From: JADJGC01 sp964576925
GTDB lineage: Bacteria; Zixibacteria; MSB-5A5; CAIYYT01
NCBI GenBank assembly: GCA_964576925.1
Contig: CAZNWJ010000004.1
Location: 124,001 to 188,000, forward strand
Length of the DNA stretch: 64,000 nucleotides
Direction: 5' to 3'
Shown here piece by piece: positions 1-9,689 of the stretch (positions are counted from its first letter, which is position 1; every line of letters begins with the position of its first letter). A program made the translations under genes and the position numbers. Below the pieces are notes generated by a model. It was not told where the DNA came from. It searched no databases and worked only from the letters and a program-made list of their open reading frames with translations.

Positions 1-20
1 TTTTAGGGAGGGACTCTTCG

Positions 21-2540
21 TTGGCTGAGCACGACCACGACCGTCCGCTGGATGAAACCGCGGACATAGACTCGCCGGCAGGTCTTCAGATTGGCCGCTA
101 CCGCATGAAACGCCTACTCGGCCGGGGCGGCTCCGGGATGGTTTTCCAAGCAGTCGACGAAACTCTCAAACGCGAAGTCGCCGTAAAGATCCTGGCGCCG
201 GAACATGCTTCCAATCACGAGATGCGCGAACGTTTTCTTCGCGAGGCGCAGAAACAGGCGGCGATGAACCACCCGAATGTCGCCACAATTCACGAAATCG
301 GCGACTCTGCCGGGACGCAGTTTATCGCCATGGAGTACATCGAAGGGGAGAGCCTCAAAGACATTTTGGCACGGGGCCAACTTGATCTCGAGCAGGGACT
401 GCGCATCTTCCTTCAAGTCTGCGACGGCCTCCAGGCTGCACACGATCGCCAGATCGTTCATCGGGATATCAAACCCGGAAATATCATGATCACCAAGGAT
501 GGCCACGCGAAGATTCTCGATTTCGGACTCGCCAAGTTGCAGCAATCCTCCAATGCAAGCTCCAGCGGCCACATCGTCGGCACTGCCAGCTATATGTCGC
601 CCGAGCAAGCGCAGGGCAAGTCGCCCGATGTTCGCTCTGATGTCTTCTCGATGGGAATTCTGCTCTATGAGATCGCCACGCATCGACTCCCGTTCAGCGG
701 CGAGCACACGATGGCAGTGCTCTTTGCGATAGTGCACCTACCGTACAACGACATCCTCGGACAGAATCCTGATGTTCCGCCGGGATTGTGTCGGGTGATC
801 GATCGCGCGCTCCAGAAGGCGCCCGAGGCGCGGTATCAGACCATCCTCGACATGGCCTCCGAACTGCGCGCCGGTGCTAAACTGGAAGCGCACGCACCTT
901 TACCGATTACTGCGGAGCGGGTCTCAGTTGCCGTGATGCCATTCGACAATCGCGGCCGTGACGATCTAAGTTATTTCGCCGACGGTGTCGCCGAGGAAAT
1001 CTGTGGTTATCTCTCGCGCCTTGCGCGACTGAAGGTGATCTCGTTCAGCAGCTCGCGCAAGTATCGCCTGGGCGAAGAGAGCACCCGTGATATCGGGGCG
1101 GAACTTGGCTGCGGCTACTTGTTAATTGGTTCGCTGGGTTGGGATACTTCTCGCGACCGCTCACTGGTTCGTATCCGCGTTCAGTTGGTAAGCGCGGCCG
1201 ATGGGAGCGTACGCTGGGCCGACACATACGATCGTGAAGTAACCGAGATCTTTGCGGTGCAGTCCGAGGTCGGTGAGCAGGTGGCGCGGGCATTGGGTGT
1301 GTTGCTCGGCGAACCGGAGCTCTCGATGCTGGCCGACCGCCACACTGCCAGCGTTGAAGCCTACGATTGCTTTCTCCGCGCCAATGAAATTTTTCCCCAC
1401 AGTCTGGCCGAGGATGATCTGCACAGGGCAATCGAGCTCTATCGTCGCGCCGTCGAAATCGACCCGCGTTTTGCGCACGCACACGCACGCCTTGCTCGCG
1501 CCCACATTTCGATGTACTGGTTCCACTATGATCATACCGCTGAGAGGCTGGCCCAGGCCAAAGAGTGCGTCGACCGCGCATTGGCGATCGCGCCCGAGTC
1601 ACCCGAAGCAAAGCAAGCGCTGGGTTACTACTACTATTATGGCATGACGGACTATGTAAAGGCGCTCGAACAATTCAGCAGTGTAAGCACCCGCCGCCCG
1701 AGTGACGCCAGCATTCTCGCATCCAAGGGATACATCATGCGCAGACTGGGCAAGTGGAATGAAGCACTTCGCTCCATTGAAAGCGCCAGCGAGCTGGATC
1801 CTAAATCGGCACTGATCACCTATGAACGCGCCAACACACTGTTGCTGCTCCGTCGTTATGACGAGGCAATTTCGATATTGGATCGCTGTCTCTGGTTGGC
1901 GCCGTCGTGGTCCGATCTCTACGTCAAGAAGGCTATGGCCTTTGTCCTGCGCGACTGGAATCTCGACCAAGCCGTGGGCGTCATTGGCGAGGCCTCCAAG
2001 CACCTCAACCCGACTGAACTAGGCGTTGAGTGGATACTGCTGGACGCTCTTGTGCGCTACTTTGACCACAATTACGATGCCATGATCAAAGACCTGTGGG
2101 TTGACGAGGGCGAGATGGAAATCTACTTCATTGTGAAAGCACGAATCGCTGCACGGCTAGGCCATCAGGCCGAATGTGAGAGCGCCTTCGATTCTGCACG
2201 CGTCTTGCTTGAAACCCGCGTCAAGACCCAATCTGATGATGCGCGGCTCCATATGCATTTGGCCATTGCCTACGCCGGCCTCGGGAGACGCGATCTCGCG
2301 AAGGCTTCAGGGCAACACGCTCTGGAACTGGTGCCTGCGGGGAAAGATCAAGTGCTGGGGACCTTCCTCATGGAACTCATGTCTTTGGTCTATGTCATGA
2401 CCGACGATTTCGATCCCGCTGTCAATCTATTGCGCCAAATCTTGATCGGTCCCGCAAATTTCTCCGTTGCCTTCGTCAAGAGTTTCTCAGGATTCGAAAA
2501 GCTGCGGAGTTACCCACCCTTTCAAGCCCTTGTTGCTTGA
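21..2540 (+). CDS. Ser/Thr protein kinase with TolB/FlgO-like region and TPR repeats
   Basis: 839 aa. The first 290 residues form a bacterial Hanks-type kinase: glycine loop GRGGSG (34-39), lysine in VAVK (K56), HRDIKPGN (147-154), DFG (167-169) and MSPEQ (192-196), so it should be catalytically active. Residues about 300-425 (SVAVMPFDNRG...FADGVAEEI...) match the TolB/FlgO-like segment often found between kinase and TPRs in such proteins. The rest (about 445-835) is helical with TPR-like units. No transmembrane helix is evident, so it is probably cytosolic. The start is TTG after AGGGAGGG. The frame is open to the window edge, so a longer N-terminus cannot be excluded. It converges on the dockerin protein gene downstream. 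Substrate unknown; an FHA-domain kinase lies about 7 kb away. Confidence 0.9.
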   Translation: MAEHDHDRPLDETADIDSPAGLQIGRYRMKRLLGRGGSGMVFQAVDETLKREVAVKILAPEHASNHEMRERFLREAQKQAAMNHPNVATIHEIGDSAGTQFIAMEYIEGESLKDILARGQLDLEQGLRIFLQVCDGLQAAHDRQIVHRDIKPGNIMITKDGHAKILDFGLAKLQQSSNASSSGHIVGTASYMSPEQAQGKSPDVRSDVFSMGILLYEIATHRLPFSGEHTMAVLFAIVHLPYNDILGQNPDVPPGLCRVIDRALQKAPEARYQTILDMASELRAGAKLEAHAPLPITAERVSVAVMPFDNRGRDDLSYFADGVAEEICGYLSRLARLKVISFSSSRKYRLGEESTRDIGAELGCGYLLIGSLGWDTSRDRSLVRIRVQLVSAADGSVRWADTYDREVTEIFAVQSEVGEQVARALGVLLGEPELSMLADRHTASVEAYDCFLRANEIFPHSLAEDDLHRAIELYRRAVEIDPRFAHAHARLARAHISMYWFHYDHTAERLAQAKECVDRALAIAPESPEAKQALGYYYYYGMTDYVKALEQFSSVSTRRPSDASILASKGYIMRRLGKWNEALRSIESASELDPKSALITYERANTLLLLRRYDEAISILDRCLWLAPSWSDLYVKKAMAFVLRDWNLDQAVGVIGEASKHLNPTELGVEWILLDALVRYFDHNYDAMIKDLWVDEGEMEIYFIVKARIAARLGHQAECESAFDSARVLLETRVKTQSDDARLHMHLAIAYAGLGRRDLAKASGQHALELVPAGKDQVLGTFLMELMSLVYVMTDDFDPAVNLLRQILIGPANFSVAFVKSFSGFEKLRSYPPFQALVA

Positions 2541-2588
2541 TGTTCTCGCCAATCATCGGGCGGCAGAGCAACTTCGCTGACAATTAAA

Positions 2589-2613
2589 ACCGGGAGTCGT
2601 CTTGACTCCCGGT
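2589..2613 (-). terminator. Rho-independent terminator after first dockerin protein gene
   Basis: Perfect 10-bp inverted repeat (ACCGGGAGTC / GACTCCCGGT) with a 5-nt loop, lying between the convergent kinase and dockerin protein genes. Read on the minus strand it runs into TTTAATTG, so it best terminates the minus-strand gene. It may also stop plus-strand transcripts. Confidence 0.8.
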
Positions 2614-2641
2614 CGGTTCAACTCGATTCGTTAGGTTACTC

Positions 2642-5600
2642 TCACTGACAAGCCGCGCATGGCACCGCGCCGCCGCCGAATATGTAATTGATCAGGTAGA
2701 CCGCATCCGAGATCGTCACGATGCCATTGCAGTCGGCGTCACCGCGAAAAACCGGGTTCGGGGCGGGCCCACCACCAAAGATGTAGTTGATCAGGAATAC
2801 GACGTCGGAGATGGTAATGATTTCGCTTGCGTCGGCATCACCGCAAACAAAGGCAATCAAACCGGAGTTGGAAATTGTGATCGTAGAATCTTTAAACGAG
2901 CCGGTCATGCTGGTGTCGACGGCAATCACTACAGAGTCGTTCTGAATCCGCCAATCGGGTGTAATCAAGTGCGATGTGCTCGCGCTTATGGCTAACGCTT
3001 CGTGGTAAAACTTCGCGTCCACTGTTGGACTCACTATCTGAATTAGTAGGTCGTATTCCGCAGCCGCACCGAAGTTGTCGACCTGCACCTGCTGATCCGC
3101 AGTCAACGTCAAAGTCACCGAGTCACCCGCCGGAATCTCGAGTCCCGATATCTGCACCACCACCTCCGAATCCGGTGTGATGCTGATCACCTCAATGAAA
3201 CTGCTGTCATAAATCCCGCGTCCTGATTTGACCCCACCGCCGTAACTTGTCAGCGAGGGTGCGATTGCGTCGGCTCGATAGTAACAACTGATGATGCCCG
3301 ACTTGGCCCCGCCGTTGCGAAACACTCTCTTGTGTCCATCGACCACCGTAAACACGCCATCAACCACCCCACTGGCCCGGCAATACCACTCGCCAGTTGG
3401 CAAGAAATATCCGATCGGCGGCGTCTCATTGCCGTCGACAGGAATAATCGGAGAGCCTCCGGTGACGCTGCCGTAGGTACCATTCTGATCGAATCCCACC
3501 ATAGTGGTACCGGAAGTGAAATGCGCCGAGTCGGCCTCACCAAAATAGAACCGAATCTGCTCCGTCGCCGTGCTGGTGTCGGCCAGAACCAGCGGATTCA
3601 AGTAGTTGCTGACGGAGTCGAGCAGGAACAGTCCGTAACTTCCACCCCAACCCGGCTGCCCTGAGTATGACCAGGTGTTGCTTGCGGTGTTGATCTCTAC
3701 TCGCCTGGTTGTGTCTTCAGGGAAATTGCTGTCGTGAACATAGATGTACCAAAGACTGAGATTGGTCGGATTCTGAAGAAAGCGATAGGGCATCACCGCA
3801 TGACCGCCGACAGTGTTTTGATTGAACATCATCAGGACTTGGTCGCATCGTTGCGGGGTGCTGATCATCGTCTGGCAGTTAGTCAATGTCTGTGCAGGGG
3901 TCACGGATGTTGACGCATGAGTTATCAGATCCTGTTGAGAAAAACCGAATTGATATAAGTAGAACCGATTAATGAGCACTCGGCTTTCGTTGCCAAGCGT
4001 CACCGAATGCAGGTCACTAACTCCGGGGAACTCATCAATGACCGTTAGAAGCGAGTCGTGAAAGAGCGATGCCGTAGCCGCGAAGCCAAAACACGAGCCA
4101 GTCCAATCCCCGCGAATCGCCTGCCACTGCGCGAGAGCCGATGGCCGATAGTTGACTGTCCCAGGTGGCGGGTCAAAATAGGCCTGCTCAACTCCAATTG
4201 CCTCCGCAAACAAGTTCCAGTCCGGAAAATCTCTTGACTTACATAGTAGGCAATACACGTTGCAGGGCGAGTTTGGATAGCAATAATTGAACTGCTGCCA
4301 CCACGACTCCGGCCACATGTTGGCCTCGCTGTTACCGAATGACCAGGATGTTGTCGTCGCAGTAGCCCCGTTGAGTAGGACTTGAACCCCTCGCGAGCCA
4401 TACGACGTCACCAAATCGACATCGCCGTCGTTGTCAAAATCAGCGGATTCTGCAAGATAAACATTGTTTGTCGGGTAACTGCAGGCCGGTGAGAAAGCAC
4501 CGTCCCCCAAGTTCCTGAATACCGCAAAGTTGTACCCGGGTCCGGTATTCTCAATACCAACATCGAGGTCGCCATCGGCGTCCAAATCAGCCAGTGTCAA
4601 ATCGCAAGCAGCTGGGCCTGAACGATACTGGATGCGCCCACCATTGTAGTCCCCTCCACCCTGGTTGTAGAAAACCGAAAACGTTGAGTCGGGATAGGTC
4701 GTTCTCCCGGGGTTGGGCAGCACCAAGTCGACCCAACCGTCGCGGTTCATGTCTCCAGCATGAATCGAGTAGCTATTGTTGCCGCTCGCATACCCGTTGC
4801 CGTAGGTGAAGCTCCCAGTTCCGGTACCCATGTAAGTAAATGCATGACCCAAGCCCAGCGTCGGATTGATCCCGTAATAGGAAATGGCGACGTCAAGGTA
4901 TCCATCGTTATTAAGATCGGATGCTACAATGTCGTTCGTATTCCCGATGACGTACTGATGCAGCACAGAATCCACGGCAAAGATGAGATTCCCGGTATTC
5001 GTGAAGATATAGAATTTACTGTAGTAATTGTTGGTCACCGCCAAATCAAGAAGGCCGTCTCCGTTGAAATCGGCGCTCCCGATTGCTGTGAAAGATTTGA
5101 TCGGTAGACTATAGCCGTCGTAATAGGTAAAATGACCGGTCCCGTCGTTTCGGAACAGAGTGAAGTATTTCTGATTAAACAGTACCACGGCAATGTCTAT
5201 GTCTCCATCATTGTCCCAATCGCCCGTAGTGAACGAAGTAGGTGCGTCGCCTTGAGCATAATACTGGAGATGATGTGCAAAGGTCGCCTGCCCGTCGCAG
5301 TTGTTTAGTAATACAGAGAAGCTGTCAACAGCCCAGTCGATCGTCGCGAGATCAATACAACCGTCGCCGTTGAAGTCAGCTGCCTTCGTGAGGATCATGT
5401 TGTAGCCGCAGCGGAAATTCCCTCCGATCGTGAAGTTGCCGTTGCCGCTCTCCGATTCAGTATAGAACTGCCAACTATAGTGCCGATCCAGCGGAACATC
5501 TCCTGATGTACGCACTCCTCGCGTGATAGTGACAGTAATCACCTCTCGCTGATGGAAGGACCGCGACGGCGTAAACGTCGCCGTGCGCGACGGTTCATCA

Positions 5601-5836
5601 TAGGCGATAGTGCCAGCGAAGAATCCAGTGAGATCTCCGTTCAGAATAAACGTAGTGTCATTGAAACTCTCCGGATCCATCGCTTCGTCGAATGTCGCCG
5701 ACACCGACGCCGTCCGCGTGACGTCAACTGCATGTTTGGCTGGTTGCATCTGGGTAATCAAGGCCGCCGAAATGGAAGATGTCAGTGCCAGCAGATAGAG
5801 AACCATTCCCAAGAAAACATAAATCACTCGTGACAT
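2642..5836 (-). CDS. Secreted FG-GAP propeller protein with papain-like module and dockerin
   Basis: 1064 aa. Residues 1-25 form a signal peptide. Residues about 27-128 are a bacterial Ig-like domain of the SbsA type (PAKHAVDVTRTASVSATFDEAMDP). Seven FG-GAP/VCBS-like repeats (DxNxDGxxDLA, from about 151 to 480) suggest a seven-bladed propeller. The shared module starts at SWSFGNSEANMWP (497-509), followed by a C-x5-C-x3-C-x2-C cluster (C519, 525, 529, 532). It then shows a papain-like order of residues: C582 in WTGSCFGFA, H679 in GGHAVMPY, D702 in VHDSN. A beta-rich segment follows (about 745-990). The C-terminus is a dockerin pair with two EF-hand-like loops (from 999 and 1032), ending in CAAC. 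Start ATG with GGAG 6 nt upstream. Peptidase activity is inferred from motifs only. Confidence 0.85.
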   Translation of the reverse strand: MSRVIYVFLGMVLYLLALTSSISAALITQMQPAKHAVDVTRTASVSATFDEAMDPESFNDTTFILNGDLTGFFAGTIAYDEPSRTATFTPSRSFHQREVITVTITRGVRTSGDVPLDRHYSWQFYTESESGNGNFTIGGNFRCGYNMILTKAADFNGDGCIDLATIDWAVDSFSVLLNNCDGQATFAHHLQYYAQGDAPTSFTTGDWDNDGDIDIAVVLFNQKYFTLFRNDGTGHFTYYDGYSLPIKSFTAIGSADFNGDGLLDLAVTNNYYSKFYIFTNTGNLIFAVDSVLHQYVIGNTNDIVASDLNNDGYLDVAISYYGINPTLGLGHAFTYMGTGTGSFTYGNGYASGNNSYSIHAGDMNRDGWVDLVLPNPGRTTYPDSTFSVFYNQGGGDYNGGRIQYRSGPAACDLTLADLDADGDLDVGIENTGPGYNFAVFRNLGDGAFSPACSYPTNNVYLAESADFDNDGDVDLVTSYGSRGVQVLLNGATATTTSWSFGNSEANMWPESWWQQFNYCYPNSPCNVYCLLCKSRDFPDWNLFAEAIGVEQAYFDPPPGTVNYRPSALAQWQAIRGDWTGSCFGFAATASLFHDSLLTVIDEFPGVSDLHSVTLGNESRVLINRFYLYQFGFSQQDLITHASTSVTPAQTLTNCQTMISTPQRCDQVLMMFNQNTVGGHAVMPYRFLQNPTNLSLWYIYVHDSNFPEDTTRRVEINTASNTWSYSGQPGWGGSYGLFLLDSVSNYLNPLVLADTSTATEQIRFYFGEADSAHFTSGTTMVGFDQNGTYGSVTGGSPIIPVDGNETPPIGYFLPTGEWYCRASGVVDGVFTVVDGHKRVFRNGGAKSGIISCYYRADAIAPSLTSYGGGVKSGRGIYDSSFIEVISITPDSEVVVQISGLEIPAGDSVTLTLTADQQVQVDNFGAAAEYDLLIQIVSPTVDAKFYHEALAISASTSHLITPDWRIQNDSVVIAVDTSMTGSFKDSTITISNSGLIAFVCGDADASEIITISDVVFLINYIFGGGPAPNPVFRGDADCNGIVTISDAVYLINYIFGGGAVPCAACQ

Positions 5837-6024
5837 AAGAACTCCGCAAGTGTCCGTTGGTTGTTAGAAGAACTCACGTAGTAAGCATAGTCGAGATTTG
5901 CTTTCGCAGCCATTTCGCGAATACGATACTCGTGCACGGCTTTACCATTCTCTGCAACATAAGCCGAGCGGTCGGAATGTGAATCGAGTCACCGCGCAGT
6001 GCTGTAGCGGCCGTCCGTACCCTC

Positions 6025-9000
6025 CTACAAACACGCTGCGCACGGTTGCGGTCCGCCGCCAAAGATGTAATTGATCAGATAAACCGCATCCGAGATCGTA
6101 ACAATGGCGTTGCAGTCGGCATCGCCCGCCAGAAGCGGACTTGGAGCCGGCCCACCGCCGAAGATGTAGTTGATCAGGAAGACGACGTCAGAGATCGTAA
6201 CGACTCCGGAGGCGTCGGCATCACCGCAGCGATAACTTGGTAACGGGCTGTTCGCAATCAGCACCGTTGAGTCGTAAACTCCGATCATGCCGGTATCGAT
6301 CATGATCTCGATACTATCATGATTGACCCGCCAATCGGGCACGATTACGTGCGAGGTCGACTCTCCGATCGGGATGTCTTCGTGGTAAAAAGTCGTGTCT
6401 ACCGTCGAAGAAACCAGCTGCACCTGCAGATCGTAGTTGGCAGCTGGACCAAAATTGTCGAACTGCACCGTGTGAGCGGCGGTCAGCGTCATCCGCGCGG
6501 AGTCGCCCTCCGACGGCACGAAATCCCAGATCGTGACGACAACCTCAGAGTCGGGTTCAATATAGATTACCTCGATGAAATTGCTGTCGCATGCGCCCCG
6601 AGCATCTTCTTCGTCGTGGCTCGCCTTGCCACCCTGTGTCGGAAACACCGTTAGGGCTGGCGCCACCGCATCCGCACGGTAATAGCAGCTGATGATGCCC
6701 GACTTGGCGCCACCGTGACGAAAGATTCGGTGCTCACCATCGACAACCGCAAAGACTCCGTCGATGACGCCAGTGGCCGAGCAGTACCAATCGCCGGTGG
6801 GCAGAAGGTACCCAATCGGCAGGGTCTCTGTACCGGTAGCCGGCGTGATCGGCACACCACCGTTTACGTTACCAAAGAGGTCATTGCTGCCAAACCCGAT
6901 CGCCCCGAGACTTGAGGTAAACAACGCCGAATCGGCCTCACCAAAATAGAAGCGCGTATTCTGGGTGATCGCAGCGGTATCGGTGAGAACGAGTGGTGCC
7001 TCGTACGAGCTCACCGGACTGAGTAGCATCAACCCGCCGTTTCCACCCCAACTGGGATGTGCAGCATAGTACCAAGCGTTTCCTACGGTATCGATCGCAA
7101 TGCAGCGTGAAGAATCACCGGGGTGATTGCTGTCGAAGACGAAGATTCGCTGTACCGAGCCGATACCGGCATTAATCTCCCAAGGAACCACCGCATGACC
7201 GCCCGGGCCGTTGTTGTTGAACAGCATTAGCACGCGGTCGTCGCGCACCGGGCTGTCGAGCATTGCTCTGCAAGCGTTTAGAGTTTGCAATGGAGTCACT
7301 GTGCCAAACTGGGCGGCAATCTCCTCCTGTTCGCTTTCTGCAAACTGATAGAGGTAGTACTTGTTGATTAACCGCCGGCTGGTATCGCTCAGGGGGACTT
7401 CGCTAAGTTTGTTATACGAAGGGAAATCAGTCGCGACTTGTCGTATGCCGTCCGTGTAGAGCCACTCGGTGGCCGCAAACCCGAAACATGAGCCATCCCA
7501 AGGCCCCTTCAACGCTGTCCATTGGGCTAATGCCGAGGGCCGAAATTTTACCGGTCCCGGAGGAGGATCAAAATAGCACTGCGAAGTTCCGAGTGCCGAG
7601 ACGAACAGCTCCCACCAGTCCGGGAAGTCTGACGGCTCGCAGAAAATGCAACAACGTTCGCACGGCGTGATGATTCCACAATAGCCGATCGAACTCCAAT
7701 GCGACTCCGGCCACATATTCGCTTCGCTGTTGCCGAAGGACCAGGAGCTGACGGCCGGATTCCCACCGCCAATCTCAACGTCGCAGGTATCGCAATCAAC
7801 CAGTGCTGGCACAATCGTCCCGCCGGTCTGCGCCGAGAAAACGAAGGGGCCCGCAGGATCGACGAAGCTTGAATTGATATCAATGCAACCCGACGAAGCA
7901 CCCGGAGTCTTGCGCAAGAACATAGTGAAGAGCAAGGCTTCGGATCCGGCACCGTGGATGCTGATCGGACCAGTTGTAATCATATCGATCCAACCGATAA
8001 ACATCTTGTTCTCATCAGGCTTCGGTCTTACGAAGAATGATCCGCCACTGGGCATGCCGGGACCCTTCACAGCGCTCGTCAATTCGAAGAGATCAGAGTT
8101 GTATGAAAAACCCAGCGAGAATGCCCCAAGTTGCTGTTCATTGCGGATGTACACGGGGATGCCGATCGAGTCGACCTGTTCGGGAAACGAATATGGACAA
8201 CCATTCAGGATTACGGCATTCTGATTTGTCGGCAGCGTGCAGGTAGTGTCGGCACAAGGTAGGGAGCCACCAGCAAGAATGTATCTACGCAAGTAGTAAG
8301 CGTCAGTGATATTGATTGAACCGCAATCGTCGGCATCCCCCTGCGTAAATGTCACGGGCTCGGGCCCCCCAGAGAATATGTAGCTGAGCAGATATCCAGT
8401 ATCTGAGATGTTGATCGCGCCGTCGTTGTTCGCATCACCGCACAAGTAGTCACTCGCATCCAGCGCAAACAGATCCCCGAAACTCGTCCAGGTTACCGTT
8501 GGCGTTACACTAACCAAATCACCGTTGATCTTGAACGAGATTACATCTCCGGGGCTGGCCCCTTCGTCAATACTCGAAGTATTTGGATCATCCCTGTAGA
8601 TCGGCATTAGGCCAAAGGATCCATCCCAGTGGACAACATCCTCTCCGCATTTCGTCCCCTCTGGATCAAACGCCTCGATAATTCCTGAGCGTTCGTTCGC
8701 CAGCAGATCGTTTATCGCCTTCGACGGCGGCGCATAGACGTTGATCCAACTCGTTGTGGGATTAGCAACATCGCGGGTGGCTGCCTCCTCTGCGGGTGCG
8801 ACCATGCCGCTGACCTGGCCTTTGGTGTCCGGGTAGGTCAGCACCGCGCTCGAGGTCATCTTGATCCAATAGCCTTTGAGCGGCTCCATCACTTGGGCGG
8901 TTGAATACGATTGCAGATCGGGATAGAAACTGAACCCGCCATGGTCAAACGCGAACACACCATCAACATCGGCCAGCACAGTGGTCAAAGCGGCATGCGT

Positions 9001-9468
9001 GCTCTCTGGCGTCGCTGGTAGATAGGATACCAGATTCCATCCGGCATGAAGTTGTATTGGCGTAGTCGGAGATACCGGAGTGCCGTCCAGCACCAGGGTG
9101 TCCGCCTGCGACATGCGGAGCCAATAGCCGTGCAGATGGTCCATCGCATTCAGCGTGGAAAACGGCGGATATGCTGGATCATACGTAAGTGCACCTTGAT
9201 CGTAAGAGGTGATCAAGAGTAGATGATCAACGATGTCGTCGATCAGGCAACTGATCGAATCGCAGGGTGTGTCGACTGACCACGAAACCAGATTGTAGCC
9301 GGCTTTAAGAATGACTACTTGCGTGGCGGCCGGCTCCCGTTCGCCCATCGTGACGGCGAAGGTCTGCGCATGGGCGGGTAGGCCGCGACCGATGAAGTCG
9401 TTAGGCAGGGTATTCACAATCGAGACTAGGAAGAGTACGGCAATAGAGGAAAAATGACGCGTGCGCAC
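6025..9468 (-). CDS. Secreted protein with internal dockerin, cohesin-like domain, papain-like module, dockerin
   Basis: 1147 aa, GTG start after GGGAGG. A signal peptide (to about 34) is followed by two GxNLVSY-type repeats (52-129, 137-214). Then come an internal dockerin pair (about 342-405: CGDANNDGAINISD and GDADDCGSINITD) and a cohesin-like beta domain (about 418-555: SIGIPVYIRNEQQLGAFSLGFSY, ending VDPAG). The shared module begins at SWSFGNSEANMWP (575-587) with cysteines 597, 603, 607, 610, then C661 (DGSCFGFA), H758 (GGHAVVPW) and D779 (FDSNHP). It ends with a second dockerin pair and CAAC. This is the most divergent copy of the module and the only one with 21 rather than 23 residues between His and Asp. 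The cohesin call comes from pattern and length only. Confidence 0.82.
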   Translation of the reverse strand: MRTRHFSSIAVLFLVSIVNTLPNDFIGRGLPAHAQTFAVTMGEREPAATQVVILKAGYNLVSWSVDTPCDSISCLIDDIVDHLLLITSYDQGALTYDPAYPPFSTLNAMDHLHGYWLRMSQADTLVLDGTPVSPTTPIQLHAGWNLVSYLPATPESTHAALTTVLADVDGVFAFDHGGFSFYPDLQSYSTAQVMEPLKGYWIKMTSSAVLTYPDTKGQVSGMVAPAEEAATRDVANPTTSWINVYAPPSKAINDLLANERSGIIEAFDPEGTKCGEDVVHWDGSFGLMPIYRDDPNTSSIDEGASPGDVISFKINGDLVSVTPTVTWTSFGDLFALDASDYLCGDANNDGAINISDTGYLLSYIFSGGPEPVTFTQGDADDCGSINITDAYYLRRYILAGGSLPCADTTCTLPTNQNAVILNGCPYSFPEQVDSIGIPVYIRNEQQLGAFSLGFSYNSDLFELTSAVKGPGMPSGGSFFVRPKPDENKMFIGWIDMITTGPISIHGAGSEALLFTMFLRKTPGASSGCIDINSSFVDPAGPFVFSAQTGGTIVPALVDCDTCDVEIGGGNPAVSSWSFGNSEANMWPESHWSSIGYCGIITPCERCCIFCEPSDFPDWWELFVSALGTSQCYFDPPPGPVKFRPSALAQWTALKGPWDGSCFGFAATEWLYTDGIRQVATDFPSYNKLSEVPLSDTSRRLINKYYLYQFAESEQEEIAAQFGTVTPLQTLNACRAMLDSPVRDDRVLMLFNNNGPGGHAVVPWEINAGIGSVQRIFVFDSNHPGDSSRCIAIDTVGNAWYYAAHPSWGGNGGLMLLSPVSSYEAPLVLTDTAAITQNTRFYFGEADSALFTSSLGAIGFGSNDLFGNVNGGVPITPATGTETLPIGYLLPTGDWYCSATGVIDGVFAVVDGEHRIFRHGGAKSGIISCYYRADAVAPALTVFPTQGGKASHDEEDARGACDSNFIEVIYIEPDSEVVVTIWDFVPSEGDSARMTLTAAHTVQFDNFGPAANYDLQVQLVSSTVDTTFYHEDIPIGESTSHVIVPDWRVNHDSIEIMIDTGMIGVYDSTVLIANSPLPSYRCGDADASGVVTISDVVFLINYIFGGGPAPSPLLAGDADCNAIVTISDAVYLINYIFGGGPQPCAACL

Positions 9469-9514
9469 AGGCCCTCCCTTCGGACTGTTCGTGCGGAATT
9501 TCGTCGCTCAGTAA

Positions 9515-9527
9515 TTCAGTAGTAACG
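9515..9527 (-). promoter_or_regulatory. Shared 13-nt leader element (copy 1)
   Basis: The 13-mer CGTTACTACTGAA (minus strand) lies about 50-60 nt upstream of the GTG start of the internal-dockerin protein, downstream of its TTGACA box. An identical 13-mer lies in the leader of the triple beta-helix protein at 27913-27925. Function unknown. Confidence 0.4.
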
Positions 9528-9538
9528 AACCTCCATAA

Positions 9539-9565
9539 CGTATACTAAATACTCGCTATTGTCAA
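9539..9565 (-). promoter_or_regulatory. Putative sigma70-like promoter of the internal-dockerin protein gene
   Basis: The -35 box TTGACA (9565-9560) is followed by TATACG at 15 nt spacing (9544-9539) or TACGTT at 17 nt. The context CTTGACAA recurs before two of the other big secreted protein genes. The -10 assignment is uncertain. Confidence 0.4.
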
Positions 9566-9689
9566 GCGCCTGGGGGCAGCGATGCCCGACTCGCTTGGAT
9601 CCATACGAAGACGACGCAATATCGATCTCATTTTCGTGCGGCGAAAGCTCTGAGTAGAGCCGTGCGCTCTCGGGAGTCTCTCGACTGTT

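Noticed and set aside
2642..2700. C-terminal CxxC of the dockerin proteins as a haem c site
   Set aside because: No His follows the second Cys, so CxxCH is not met.
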